From the NCBI GenBank assembly GCA_021648755.1, contig JAKISG010000031.1, positions 1 through 22,768 on the forward strand: DNA of 22,768 nt, written 5' to 3'. This DNA is from Flavobacteriaceae bacterium (GTDB lineage Bacteria; Bacteroidota; Bacteroidia; Flavobacteriales; Flavobacteriaceae). Shown one piece after another: positions 15,555 to 22,768 of this stretch (positions are counted from its first letter, which is position 1; each line of letters starts with the position of its first letter). A model generated the notes under the pieces. That model was not told where the DNA came from and made no database searches. It was given only the letters and a program-made list of their open reading frames with translations. A program made the position numbers and the translations under genes.

Positions 15555-15649
15555 TAAAAAGTGATTTTAGGTCTAATTAGGAATGAGTTAATTTTGCTTT
15601 TTAAGTCAGATGAATAAAATAGGTGAGCGTGATTTAATAATCAAAAATG

Positions 15650-16828
15650 TTAAGAATACTTAAAAGTACCAAATTCACTTTTAATGGTTAATTTTTTTGA
15701 GGTGTTTTCTTGAACAACGCCAATAATTTTAGCTTTTACGTTAAAAGTTTCAGAAATTGTGATAATACTTTTTGCAATTTCTTCGGGTACGTATAATTCC
15801 ATTCTATGCCCCATATTAAAAACTTGATACATCTCTTTCCAATCTGTATTTGATTCTTTTTGAATTAATTTAAATAAAGGAGGAATATCAAATAGATTAT
15901 CTTTTACAATATGTAAATGCTCTATAAAATGTAAAATTTTAGTTTGCGCCCCGCCACTACAATGTATCATACCACAAATTTTATGGCGATGCTTGTCTAG
16001 CACTTTTTTTATTATAGGTGCATAAGTTCTTGTCGGTGATAATACTAATTTACCAGCATCAATAGTGAGGTCTTTAATAGTCTCTGTTAATTTCATATTG
16101 CCAGAATATATTAGTTTTTTTGGCATACTACTATCATAACTTTCAGGGTATTTTTTTGCCAAGTAATTATGAAAAACATCGTGTCTTGCAGATGTTAATC
16201 CGTTAGAACCCATTCCTCCGTTATACTTATCTTCGTATGTCGCTTGACCAAAAGATGCTAAGCCAACAATAACATTGCCTGCTTTTATATTTGCGTTGTC
16301 AATAACATCACTTCTTTTTATTCTAGCAGTAACGGTTGAATCTACAATAATTGTCCTTACTAAATCACCTACATCGGCAGTTTCTCCGCCTGTAGAATAA
16401 ATATGTATGTTGTGTTTGGCTAAATCTTTTAATATAGTTTCTGTACCATTTATTAATTTGGATAAAACTTCAGCAGGAATTAGATTTTTATTCCGACCTA
16501 TTGTAGAGGATAGTAATATGTTTTCGGTTATTCCAACACAAAGTAAATCATCAATATTCATAATTAAAGCATCTTGGGCAATATCTTTCCAAACAGATAA
16601 GTCTCCTGTTTCTTTCCAGTACATATATGCTAAAGATGATTTTGTGCCTGCACCGTCTGCATGCATTACGATACAATAATCGGTATCGTTTGTTAAATAA
16701 TCGGGTACAATTTTACAAAATGCTTTAGGGAACAAGCCTTTATCTATAGTTGCAATAGCTTTATGTACATCTTCTTTAGATGCTGAAACTCCTCTTAGAT
16801 TATAACGATTTTCTTTGGATAGATTCAT
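15650..16828 (-). CDS. purM: Phosphoribosylformylglycinamidine cyclo-ligase (AIR synthase)
   Basis: PurM closes the imidazole ring of formylglycinamidine ribonucleotide with ATP to give aminoimidazole ribonucleotide in purine synthesis. The 392-residue protein has the ATP-binding DGAGTKSSL (58-66), the segment DALIMNIDDLLCVG (86-99), STGGETADVGD (145-155) and, in the second half, HCSGGAQTKIL with a Gly-rich turn. The E. coli enzyme has 345 residues; the longer form with a variable central region is usual in Bacteroidota, where it is often annotated only as AIR synthase-related. The motifs are intact, so I expect the normal activity. It stands alone; a candidate -7 box lies 49 bases upstream. 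Confidence 0.88.
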   Translation of the reverse strand: MNLSKENRYNLRGVSASKEDVHKAIATIDKGLFPKAFCKIVPDYLTNDTDYCIVMHADGAGTKSSLAYMYWKETGDLSVWKDIAQDALIMNIDDLLCVGITENILLSSTIGRNKNLIPAEVLSKLINGTETILKDLAKHNIHIYSTGGETADVGDLVRTIIVDSTVTARIKRSDVIDNANIKAGNVIVGLASFGQATYEDKYNGGMGSNGLTSARHDVFHNYLAKKYPESYDSSMPKKLIYSGNMKLTETIKDLTIDAGKLVLSPTRTYAPIIKKVLDKHRHKICGMIHCSGGAQTKILHFIEHLHIVKDNLFDIPPLFKLIQKESNTDWKEMYQVFNMGHRMELYVPEEIAKSIITISETFNVKAKIIGVVQENTSKKLTIKSEFGTFKYS

Positions 16829-17286
16829 AATTATGCTTTATCAAAAATAATTTGAGTTTACTTAAATATTTCTATTATAAAGGTAACTGACTGTTAATAG
16901 TTACATTTTCTACTTACAGCAAACTTATAATAATTTTGATTTTTTTTAGAGATAAATTAAAAATAGTTTTCCATTTTTTAAAATAGTATTAAAAATTAGG
17001 TGATTATATTCGCTTTTTCTTGATAAGTCTTAAGGAGTTAATTTATGAATTTTTGTGAATTTAAAATAAAAAGAAGGTAAGAAAAGTAAGAAAAGAATAA
17101 AATAGATAAACAATATGCTTTAGTTTATAAAATTATTAGGTGTTTTATTTAATTATATAGAAATTAATTTAAAAATAGTTAAGGTGTAACACATTGATTG
17201 TTAACGATATTTAAAAAAACACATGTTTTTATTGAAGGATAAAGTAGTATAAAATAAAAAAAATTTGCTTGTGTTGATTTTTTTAT
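16829..17286. other. Gene-free intergenic stretch between purM and the cold-shock gene
   Basis: About 460 AT-rich bases lie between the purM start and the -7 box of the cold-shock gene. Apart from the candidate purM -7 box and a 6-bp interrupted inverted repeat (GTAACT 16883-16888 with AGTTAC 16899-16904), I see no gene or strong structure. Confidence 0.55.
16878..16885 (-). promoter_or_regulatory. Possible -7 box for purM
   Basis: Minus-strand TACCTTTA matches TAnnTTTG except for the final base. It lies about 50 bases before the purM ATG and next to the inverted repeat GTAACT-N10-AGTTAC, which might be an operator. No classical PurR site is obvious and no -33 TTTG is at the right distance. 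Confidence 0.35.
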
Positions 17287-17294
17287 TATATTTG
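17264..17294 (+). promoter_or_regulatory. Predicted promoter of the cold-shock gene
   Basis: TTTG (17264-17267), a 19-base spacer, then TATATTTG (17287-17294): the best -33/-7 pair in the window. The 5' leader to the ATG at 17319 is short, under 20 bases, unlike the long leader of E. coli cspA. Confidence 0.72.
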
Positions 17295-17318
17295 CAACTT
17301 ATTAATACATAATACAAA

Positions 17319-17510
17319 ATGAATAAAGGTACAGTAAAATTTTTTAATGAGTCAAAAGGATTTGGTTTCATTACAGACGATGAGTCTAACACAGAGTATT
17401 TCGTGCACGTTTCTGGTTTAATCGACGAGATTAGAGAAGGAGATGCGGTAGAATACGAATTAAAAGAAGGTAGAAAAGGATTAAACGCAGTTGAAGTAAA
17501 AGTGCTATAA
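17319..17510 (+). CDS. Cold-shock-domain protein (CspA family)
   Basis: This 63-residue protein is a single cold-shock domain, a five-stranded barrel that binds single-stranded RNA and DNA. It has N-terminal KGTVKFFNESKGFGFIT, with RNP1 KGFGFI (13-18), and RNP2 YFVHVS (27-32). The acidic central part (DEIREGDAVEYELKEGRKG) is typical of flavobacterial paralogues. It is slightly shorter than E. coli CspA (70 residues) but complete. It has a strong promoter and its own terminator, so it is a single-gene transcript. Cold induction cannot be judged from the sequence; the short leader makes an RNA thermometer unlikely. Confidence 0.95.
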   Translation: MNKGTVKFFNESKGFGFITDDESNTEYFVHVSGLIDEIREGDAVEYELKEGRKGLNAVEVKVL

Positions 17511-17540
17511 TCTTAGTTTATAAAGAATTTAATTAAAATA

Positions 17541-17570
17541 AACCCTGTTCAATTTGAGCAGGGTTTTTTC
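17541..17570 (+). terminator. Intrinsic terminator of the cold-shock gene, possibly shared with lpdA
   Basis: A 10-bp stem with one G-T pair, AACCCTGTTC (17541-17550) with GAGCAGGGTT (17556-17565), has a 5-base loop and continues into T at 17564-17569. It lies between converging genes. On the minus strand it is followed by TATTTTAATTAAATT, so it may also serve lpdA. Confidence 0.88.
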
Positions 17571-17594
17571 GTATATCAAAAAATAGTGAAATGT

Positions 17595-18983
17595 TTACAG
17601 ATGAATAACTTCATCATAAGCAGCTGCTACGGCTTCCATAACTGCTTCGCTCATAGTTGGGTGTGGGTGTATTGTTTTTAAAACTTCATGACCAGTAGTT
17701 TCTAATTTTCTTCCTAAAACGGCTTCTGCAATCATATCGGTTACTCCTGCTCCAATCATATGACAGCCTAACCATTCTCCATATTTTGCATCAAAAATAA
17801 CTTTTACAAATCCGTCAGTAGTACCTGCTGCAGTTGCTTTACCTGATGCCGAAAAGGGGAACTTACCAACCTTAATTTCTAAACCTTGTTCTTTACATTC
17901 TTTTTCTGTTAAACCAACACTTGCAATTTCTGGTGTTGCATAGGTACAACCAGGTACGTTACCATAATCTATAGGTTCTGTATGTAGGCCTGCTATTTTT
18001 TCTACGCAAGTTATTCCTTCTGCACTTGCTACGTGTGCTAAAGCTGCACCTGGAATCACATCACCAATAGCATAATATCCTGGTAAGTTTGTTTGGTAAA
18101 AATCATTGACTAGAATTTTATCTTTATCAATAACAATGCCTACTTCTTCTAGACCTATATTTTCTATATTAGATTTAATTCCGACAGCAGATAGTAATAT
18201 ATCAGCTTCTAAAGTTTCTTCACCTTTTTTAGTTTTTATAGTTGCTATAACTCCTTCACCTAAAGTATCTACTGCAGTAACACTAGCATTTGTCATTACT
18301 TTAATGCCTTGTTTTTTGATGGATCGTTCAAATTGTTTAGATATTTCTAGGTCTTCTAATGGTACTATATTTGGTAAATACTCAATAATGGTTACTTCTG
18401 TGCCCATAGCATTATAAAAATAAGCAAATTCTACTCCTATTGCTCCTGAGCCTACAATAATCATTTTTTTTGGTTGTGATGGTAAGGCTAAAGCTTCTCG
18501 ATAACCTATTATTTTTTTGCCATCTATTGGCATAAAAGATAGTTCTCTAGATCTTGCTCCTGTTGCAATAATTACATGGTCTGCACTATATTCTGTTGTT
18601 TTTCCGTCAGTGTCGGTTACAGTTACTTTTTTACCATATTTTATTTTTCCAAAACCGTTAATGACCTCAATTTTATTCTTTTTCATTAAAAACTGAATGC
18701 CTTTACTCATTCCGTTTGCTACATTTCTACTTCTTTGTATTACAGCAGTAAAATCTTTATCTATTGCTGTTGCTTTTAATCCATATGCATCTACATGTTT
18801 TAAGTAGTCATAAACTTGTGCTGATTTTAGTAATGCTTTGGTAGGGATACATCCCCAATTTAAGCAAATACCTCCTAATTTTTCTTTTTCAACAATGGCA
18901 ACTTTAAAGCCTAATTGTGATGCTCTAATTGCTGTTACATATCCTCCAGGACCTGATCCTATTATTATGATGTCGTATTTCAT
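17595..18983 (-). CDS. lpdA: Dihydrolipoyl dehydrogenase (E3)
   Basis: E3 reoxidises the dihydrolipoyl groups of pyruvate, 2-oxoglutarate and branched-chain 2-oxoacid dehydrogenases, and of the glycine cleavage system, passing electrons to NAD. The 462-residue protein has the FAD fold at its N terminus (GSGPGGY, 9-15), the redox disulfide GGICLNWGCIPTK with Cys40 and Cys45, an NAD-binding GSGAIGVEFA, the second FAD motif YAIGDVIPGAALAHVA, and the C-terminal HPTMSE (441-446) with the His/Glu pair that completes the partner active site. The gene is alone, with no E1 or E2 gene adjacent. Four spaced GCAAAG repeats lie upstream, and I find no canonical -7 box. Confidence 0.95.
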   Translation of the reverse strand: MKYDIIIIGSGPGGYVTAIRASQLGFKVAIVEKEKLGGICLNWGCIPTKALLKSAQVYDYLKHVDAYGLKATAIDKDFTAVIQRSRNVANGMSKGIQFLMKKNKIEVINGFGKIKYGKKVTVTDTDGKTTEYSADHVIIATGARSRELSFMPIDGKKIIGYREALALPSQPKKMIIVGSGAIGVEFAYFYNAMGTEVTIIEYLPNIVPLEDLEISKQFERSIKKQGIKVMTNASVTAVDTLGEGVIATIKTKKGEETLEADILLSAVGIKSNIENIGLEEVGIVIDKDKILVNDFYQTNLPGYYAIGDVIPGAALAHVASAEGITCVEKIAGLHTEPIDYGNVPGCTYATPEIASVGLTEKECKEQGLEIKVGKFPFSASGKATAAGTTDGFVKVIFDAKYGEWLGCHMIGAGVTDMIAEAVLGRKLETTGHEVLKTIHPHPTMSEAVMEAVAAAYDEVIHL

Positions 18984-19004
18984 TTTTTTTAAATTTTATT
19001 TTAA

Positions 19005-19040
19005 GCAAAGGTCGCAAAGTTTTTTGCAAAGAGTGCAAAG
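19005..19040. repeat. Four regularly spaced GCAAAG repeats upstream of lpdA
   Basis: GCAAAG (CTTTGC on the minus strand) occurs at 19005, 19014, 19026 and 19035, with start-to-start distances of 9, 12 and 9 bases. They lie between the lpdA start and the stop of the lipoprotein gene. I recall CTTTGC-rich intergenic repeats in flavobacterial genomes; no function is known to me. Confidence 0.8.
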
Positions 19041-19060
19041 AAATGATGGTTTTTATACAA

Positions 19061-20092
19061 TTATTTTCTAAAATTATGTTCTATAAACATTTCTATACTT
19101 ACTAAGGTTGTATGTAAATATTGGCGAAATTCAACATCGCTACCAATTTTTTTACGATATTTTTCATAATTACCAAATGAGCCATCTTTATTTTGACGGT
19201 TTAATAAACGGTTGTATGATTTATTAAAAGCGGGTGTTTCATCTTTATTTATTAATACTAAACAGGTCAATAATTCGCTTACTAAATCATCATTATTTTG
19301 AGTTTCAAATTTTGTAATTATTTGTGGTAATATGTTCGTTAGGTAATTCATTTCGCTTTTTGTAAAACGAGTTTGTGTTGTTTTATTTCCGTAATCGTAT
19401 GCGGCAAAAACAAAATGTGTTAAAATATATGCTTTACTTCTATTATAAAAGGATAAGGGTCTTTCGTAAGAAATAGGTCCTTTTAATTTATGCGCATATT
19501 TTAAAGTTATTGGTTTTTTAATTTTAAAATAGTCATAATATTTATCAAAGACTGCTTTTTGCCATTCACCACGTACTTTCATATGGTTATCCATTCTTGT
19601 TTGTATTTTGGCTAATTCTTTTTTATAAAAATTAGTATCAAATTCTAACTCATCTAGTAGCCATAGTACCCGCATATAAGACATACTGTTTTTTTTAAAT
19701 AGTTTGTCAGGTACTTTTGCCATATTATGAAAGTTAGGTTCTTTGGTTTTTTGGTAAAATGGAATTATTTTTTGGTTTATATTTTCTTTTTCTATGTCTG
19801 TTTTTGAGGCTTTTTTAAGTTTTAAAAACAAGCCTAAATATTCTGCTAGAAATTTTTTATCTGCTAATCCTTTTTTACGGATGTAGTCTATATCGAAGTT
19901 AAGTTCGGTTGCAAATTTATGAGTTCTTTTTAAGGCTTCTTCATATGTGTTTTTACCAACTTTACTTTTATCGTCTTCTGAGGTAATTTTAACTTTTGAA
20001 ATAGTGTTAGATTTAACTTTTGTGATTTTTTTTGTTTCTGTTTTACAACTAATAAGAATTAAAACGGATAGTATAAGTAGTATTTTTTTCAT
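19061..20092 (-). CDS. Lipoprotein with a QxxDGSFG motif, unknown function
   Basis: A 343-residue lipoprotein: type II signal peptide with lipobox LISC (Cys16), then a charged, Lys/Thr-rich linker (about 17-50) and a mostly helical domain. Near the C terminus, NRLLNRQNKDGSFGNYEKY and QYLHTTLVSIEMFIEHNF (about 296-341) resemble the repeat motif of alpha/alpha-toroid proteins such as terpene cyclases (QxxDGxW) and related helical barrels. I do not recognise the whole protein. It starts 17 bases after the stop of the permease gene and is very likely co-transcribed with it, so it may act beside that transporter in the envelope. After the lipobox the residues are KTETKK, so no clear inner-membrane retention or surface-export signal can be assigned. 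Confidence 0.7.
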   Translation of the reverse strand: MKKILLILSVLILISCKTETKKITKVKSNTISKVKITSEDDKSKVGKNTYEEALKRTHKFATELNFDIDYIRKKGLADKKFLAEYLGLFLKLKKASKTDIEKENINQKIIPFYQKTKEPNFHNMAKVPDKLFKKNSMSYMRVLWLLDELEFDTNFYKKELAKIQTRMDNHMKVRGEWQKAVFDKYYDYFKIKKPITLKYAHKLKGPISYERPLSFYNRSKAYILTHFVFAAYDYGNKTTQTRFTKSEMNYLTNILPQIITKFETQNNDDLVSELLTCLVLINKDETPAFNKSYNRLLNRQNKDGSFGNYEKYRKKIGSDVEFRQYLHTTLVSIEMFIEHNFRK

Positions 20093-20109
20093 TTTATGAA
20101 TTTTTTAAA

Positions 20110-21345
20110 TTAGTCAAATTTAATCGCTTTAACAGGATTTATTTTACTTACTAAATAAGTTGGTAAGATTAGCATTAGTAAGCAAAGTAATAAGGTACCA
20201 ATATTTAATGCCAAAATATAATAGAAGTTAATATAGTATGGTACATTAGATACGTAGTAGTTTTCGGGGTCTAATTTTATAATACCGAAGTGTTTTTCTA
20301 TTAATATAAAACTTAATCCGATAAGGTTACCCCAAAATAATCCTTTTAAAATTAAATAACTTGCATTGTATAAAAATATTTTTTGAATACTTTTATTGGT
20401 ATTTCCTAAGGCTTTTAAAATACCTATCATCTGTGTCCTTTCGAGTATCAAAACTAATAAGGCTGTTATCATATTTATACCTGCGATGATAATCATTATT
20501 ATTATTATTAGGCTTATATTAATATCAAAAAGAGCAATCCACTCAAAAATACTTGCAAATTTTTTATTAATTGGTGTTGCATTTAAATTTGGGTCTATCT
20601 CTTTATATATTTGATTACTAATTAGTTTTAAATCTTTAAAATGAGTTATTAATATTTCGAAGCCTCCTACTTGTTTATTTGTCCATTTATTAATTTTTTG
20701 AATATGTCGTATGTCTCCAAACACATAGTTTTTATCAAATTCTTTAAAGCCTGTATTAAAAATGCCTTCAATAAATAATGCTCTTGCAATTGGTTTATTA
20801 TTTTCTCCTTCTTTTAAGAACCAAAGCACTACTTTATCTCCTAATTTAAATTGCAATCGTTCTGCAGTTATTTTTGAAATTAGTATTTTATTTGATTGTT
20901 TTTCGGCTAGTGATAATACATTACCTTCGACTATGTTATCTTTAATAAAAGACCAATCATAATCTAGGCTAACTCCTTTAAAAATTATGGCTTCAAAGTC
21001 GATTTCGGTTCTTATGATACAATTTTTTTTGGCAAAAACTTGTACATTTTTAATGCCTTCTATATTTTTAAATTTTGGATAAAAATATTGGTCTGTAGTA
21101 ATTGGGTTTGTTGTATTTAATCCGTTATTTTGATTAAAATTAGAAATTAAAATGTGTCCGTTTAAGCCAGAGACTTTATCTCTTATTTTATGTTGCAAGC
21201 CTAAGCCTGTTGCAACTGTAATTATCATTACAATTAACCCTAAAGCGATTGCAATTATTGCAATTTTTATTATTGGCGAAGAAACACTACTTTTATCCTG
21301 CTTAATGGCAATAATTCTTTTTGCTATAAATAACTCGTAATTCAA
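20110..21345 (-). CDS. FtsX-like ABC transporter permease (LolC/LolE or MacB type)
   Basis: A 411-residue inner-membrane permease with the four-helix plan of LolC/LolE/MacB: TM1 at about 24-48, a large periplasmic domain (about 50-265), then three helices at about 268-298, 322-350 and 372-398. The loop after the second helix, RTQMIGILKALGNTNKSIQKIFLY, is the typical FtsX coupling region to the ATPase, and the protein ends INPVKAIKFD, also typical. The start codon is TTG at 21345, since the translation MNYELFIAKRII fits the usual N terminus and there is no ATG before residue 40. No ATPase gene is adjacent, so the partner must be encoded elsewhere. It may move lipoproteins to the outer membrane, as LolCE does, which would suit the co-transcribed lipoprotein gene. 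Confidence 0.85.
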   Translation of the reverse strand: MNYELFIAKRIIAIKQDKSSVSSPIIKIAIIAIALGLIVMIITVATGLGLQHKIRDKVSGLNGHILISNFNQNNGLNTTNPITTDQYFYPKFKNIEGIKNVQVFAKKNCIIRTEIDFEAIIFKGVSLDYDWSFIKDNIVEGNVLSLAEKQSNKILISKITAERLQFKLGDKVVLWFLKEGENNKPIARALFIEGIFNTGFKEFDKNYVFGDIRHIQKINKWTNKQVGGFEILITHFKDLKLISNQIYKEIDPNLNATPINKKFASIFEWIALFDINISLIIIIMIIIAGINMITALLVLILERTQMIGILKALGNTNKSIQKIFLYNASYLILKGLFWGNLIGLSFILIEKHFGIIKLDPENYYVSNVPYYINFYYILALNIGTLLLCLLMLILPTYLVSKINPVKAIKFD

Positions 21346-21350
21346 TATAT

Positions 21351-22583
21351 ATGCAATTTAATTCAACGTTCAAAAATACCTATTTTTTTTGGTTTCTTAT
21401 TTCTCTTTTTCTGGTTTCTTGTCAAAGTCAAGAAAAAAAAGAGAAGAAAAAAGAGGTAAGAGATAAGATAGATAAACAAAAGGCTTTAATTGTTGGTGCT
21501 AATAAGTTTGATGCATATTTGCCATTTTTAAAAAATAAAAATTTTGCGGTTGTTGCTAATCAGACTTCGGTCATTAATTTTGAGGGTCAGCAGGTTCATT
21601 TAATCGATTATTTAAAGCCCAAATTTAAAAATTTTAAATTAGTATTTGCTCCAGAGCATGGTTTTAGAGGTAAAGCTGATGCTGGTGAGCATATTAAAAA
21701 TGGTATAGATCATAAAACAGGGCTTTCGATTATTTCTCTTTATGGAAAGAATAAAAAACCTAGTGAGAAACAATTAAAAGGTATTGATATTGTGTTGTTT
21801 GATATACAAGATGTTGGTGTTCGCTTTTACACTTATATTTCAACTTTGCATTATGTTATGGAGGCTTGTGCTGCAAATAATATAAAATTAATTGTATTAG
21901 ATAGACCAAATCCTAATGTACATTATGTAGATGGTCCAATGCTTGAGACGGAGCATAAATCTTTTGTAGGTATGCATTCTGTGCCTTTAGTTTACGGAAT
22001 GACTATTGGTGAATATGCTAAAATGATTAATGGTGAAAGATGGTTATCAAATAATTTACAGTGTGATTTAACGGTTATTGCTTTAGAGAATTATACATAT
22101 AAAACAGTTTATGATTTGCCCATAAAGCCTTCGCCTAATTTACCAAATGCGCAAGCTATAAATTTATACCCAAGTTTAGCCTTTTTTGAGGGTACAAATG
22201 TGAGTTGCGGTAGAGGGACTGAAATGCAATTTCAAATTTTTGGGTCTCCTTTTTTGCCTAAAGAGCCGTTTAGTTTTGAGTTTACTCCAAAACCTAATTT
22301 TGGTGCTAAATACCCAAAACATAAAGGCAAGATTTGTAATGGATTAGATTTAAGACATATACCTAAATACAATAGTTTAAATTTAGAATGGCTAATAGGG
22401 GCTTATACACACACTAAAAATAAAAAAGATTTTTTTAATCCATTTTTCACTAAATTAGCGGGTACAAAAAAATTACAATATCAAATTGAAAATGCGCACA
22501 CTTATCTTGAAATTCGTAAAACTTGGCAGAAAGATTTAATTGCTTTTAAAAAGATACGAAGTAAATATTTAATTTATGAGTAA
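21351..22583 (+). CDS. namZ: Lipoprotein of the NamZ (DUF1343) exo-beta-N-acetylmuramidase family
   Basis: A 410-residue lipoprotein (lipobox LVSC, Cys24) followed by a Lys/Glu-rich linker (25-45) and a DUF1343 domain. The family motifs are all visible: VVANQTSV (67-74), FAPEHGFRG (99-107), FDIQDVGVRFYTYIST (150-165), LDRPNPN (183-189), VDGPMLE (193-199) and LVYGMTIGEYAKMINGE (213-229). The family includes B. subtilis YbbC (NamZ), which removes terminal N-acetylmuramic acid from peptidoglycan fragments; that activity is inferred here. A lipid anchor suggests action in the envelope during wall recycling. The ATG lies only 5 bases from the divergent permease start, so its promoter must lie inside the permease coding region. 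No other muropeptide-recycling gene is in the window. Confidence 0.9.
   Translation: MQFNSTFKNTYFFWFLISLFLVSCQSQEKKEKKKEVRDKIDKQKALIVGANKFDAYLPFLKNKNFAVVANQTSVINFEGQQVHLIDYLKPKFKNFKLVFAPEHGFRGKADAGEHIKNGIDHKTGLSIISLYGKNKKPSEKQLKGIDIVLFDIQDVGVRFYTYISTLHYVMEACAANNIKLIVLDRPNPNVHYVDGPMLETEHKSFVGMHSVPLVYGMTIGEYAKMINGERWLSNNLQCDLTVIALENYTYKTVYDLPIKPSPNLPNAQAINLYPSLAFFEGTNVSCGRGTEMQFQIFGSPFLPKEPFSFEFTPKPNFGAKYPKHKGKICNGLDLRHIPKYNSLNLEWLIGAYTHTKNKKDFFNPFFTKLAGTKKLQYQIENAHTYLEIRKTWQKDLIAFKKIRSKYLIYE
21371..21378 (-). promoter_or_regulatory. Predicted -7 box for the permease-lipoprotein operon, inside namZ
   Basis: Minus-strand TATTTTTG is an exact TAnnTTTG match, 25 bases before the TTG start at 21345. 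It lies in the signal-peptide coding region of namZ. No clear -33 element. Confidence 0.5.
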
Positions 22584-22669
22584 ATGTTAAGTTTCACAAG
22601 TTGTTGTTCTTTTTTCAACTTGCTTAGATTTTTAAAGTTAGTTGATTAGTTGCACCACGTTGTTGTTTT

Positions 22670-22728
22670 GATTTTCGCCTTTTTTTCTTTGTGAAGCGTA
22701 GCGAAACAAAGAAAAAAAGGCGAAAATC
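22670..22728. repeat. Perfect 23-bp inverted repeat with GAAGCGTAGCGAA loop
   Basis: The left arm (22670-22692, starting GATTTTCGCC) is the exact reverse complement of the right arm (22706-22728), around a 13-base loop GAAGCGTAGCGAA. It begins 87 bases after the namZ stop. No T tract follows, so it is not a standard terminator; it looks like an interspersed palindromic (REP-like) element. Confidence 0.88.
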
Positions 22729-22729
22729 A

Positions 22730-22764
22730 TCGCTTTAAATTAATCTCTGTGATTTTTAAAGCGA
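22730..22764. repeat. Second 10-bp inverted repeat next to the palindrome
   Basis: TCGCTTTAAA (22730-22739) pairs with TTTAAAGCGA (22755-22764) across a 15-base spacer. It lies one base from the 23-bp palindrome and may be part of the same composite element, which may run on beyond the window. Confidence 0.7.
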
Positions 22765-22768
22765 AGGA

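Noticed and set aside
16883..16904. Purine repressor operator before purM
   Set aside because: The inverted repeat GTAACT-N10-AGTTAC is short and does not resemble known PurR sites; left as a weak note only.
17201..17392. Minus-strand frame overlapping the cold-shock gene
   Set aside because: It covers the cold-shock promoter and coding region in antisense, and has no homology I recognise.
18106..18417. Plus-strand frames antisense to lpdA, the permease and other minus-strand genes
   Set aside because: They follow from codon bias of the real genes on the other strand; none has a signal peptide, motif or promoter that supports it.

Overview
The window is a stretch of low-GC (roughly 30% by eye) chromosomal DNA from a member of the Bacteroidota, most likely a flavobacterium (Flavobacteriaceae). 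This rests on the gene families (PorQ of the type IX secretion system, a DUF4476 protein, a Bacteroidota-type PurM of about 390 residues, a NamZ/DUF1343 lipoprotein), on recurrent Bacteroidota-style -7 boxes (TAnnTTTG) in front of several genes, and on the near absence of Shine-Dalgarno sequences. Genus and species cannot be assigned from the sequence alone.

Layout. (1) 1-113: 3' part of a 5S rRNA and its terminator, the tail of an rRNA operon, followed by about 530 bases with no convincing gene. (2) 642-2450: porQ (type IX secretion) and cmk (CMP kinase), same strand. (3) 2512-3195: a YugP-type membrane zinc peptidase on the minus strand, then ansA-type asparaginase (3283-4314) and tRNA-Ser(GGA). 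(4) 4584-6844: a compact energy-transduction operon, ExbB/TolQ-like channel, a four-helix membrane protein of unknown function, and two ExbD-like proteins, ended by a clear hairpin terminator; a small outer-membrane beta-barrel gene follows with its own promoter. (5) 7666-11271, minus strand: a PAP2-like membrane protein, and the fatty-acid initiation operon fabH-accB-accC. (6) 11392-13633: a HerA/YjgR-type ATPase and the divergent queE. (7) 13936-15554: two secreted proteins, one with DUF4476 and internal repeats. (8) 15650-18983: purM (minus), a cold-shock protein (plus), and lpdA (minus). (9) 19061-22583: a two-gene minus-strand operon (FtsX/LolC-type permease, then a lipoprotein with a QxxDGSFG motif), divergent from a NamZ-like lipoprotein whose start codon lies only five bases from the permease start. 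(10) 22584-22768: intergenic DNA with a perfect 23-bp inverted repeat, likely an interspersed palindromic repeat.

Most of the window is housekeeping: malonyl-CoA and acyl chain initiation, pyrimidine and purine nucleotides, queuosine precursor, 2-oxoacid dehydrogenase E3, and cell-envelope functions. No CRISPR array, transposase, phage gene or defence island is visible. The observations most worth following are the unknown membrane protein and the CxxC-bearing ExbD in the ExbB/ExbD operon, the toroid-like lipoprotein paired with the ABC-type permease, the duplicated promoter segment before the DUF4476 gene, the regularly spaced GCAAAG repeats before lpdA and the strong palindrome at the right end. 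I see no strong case for a wholly new system.
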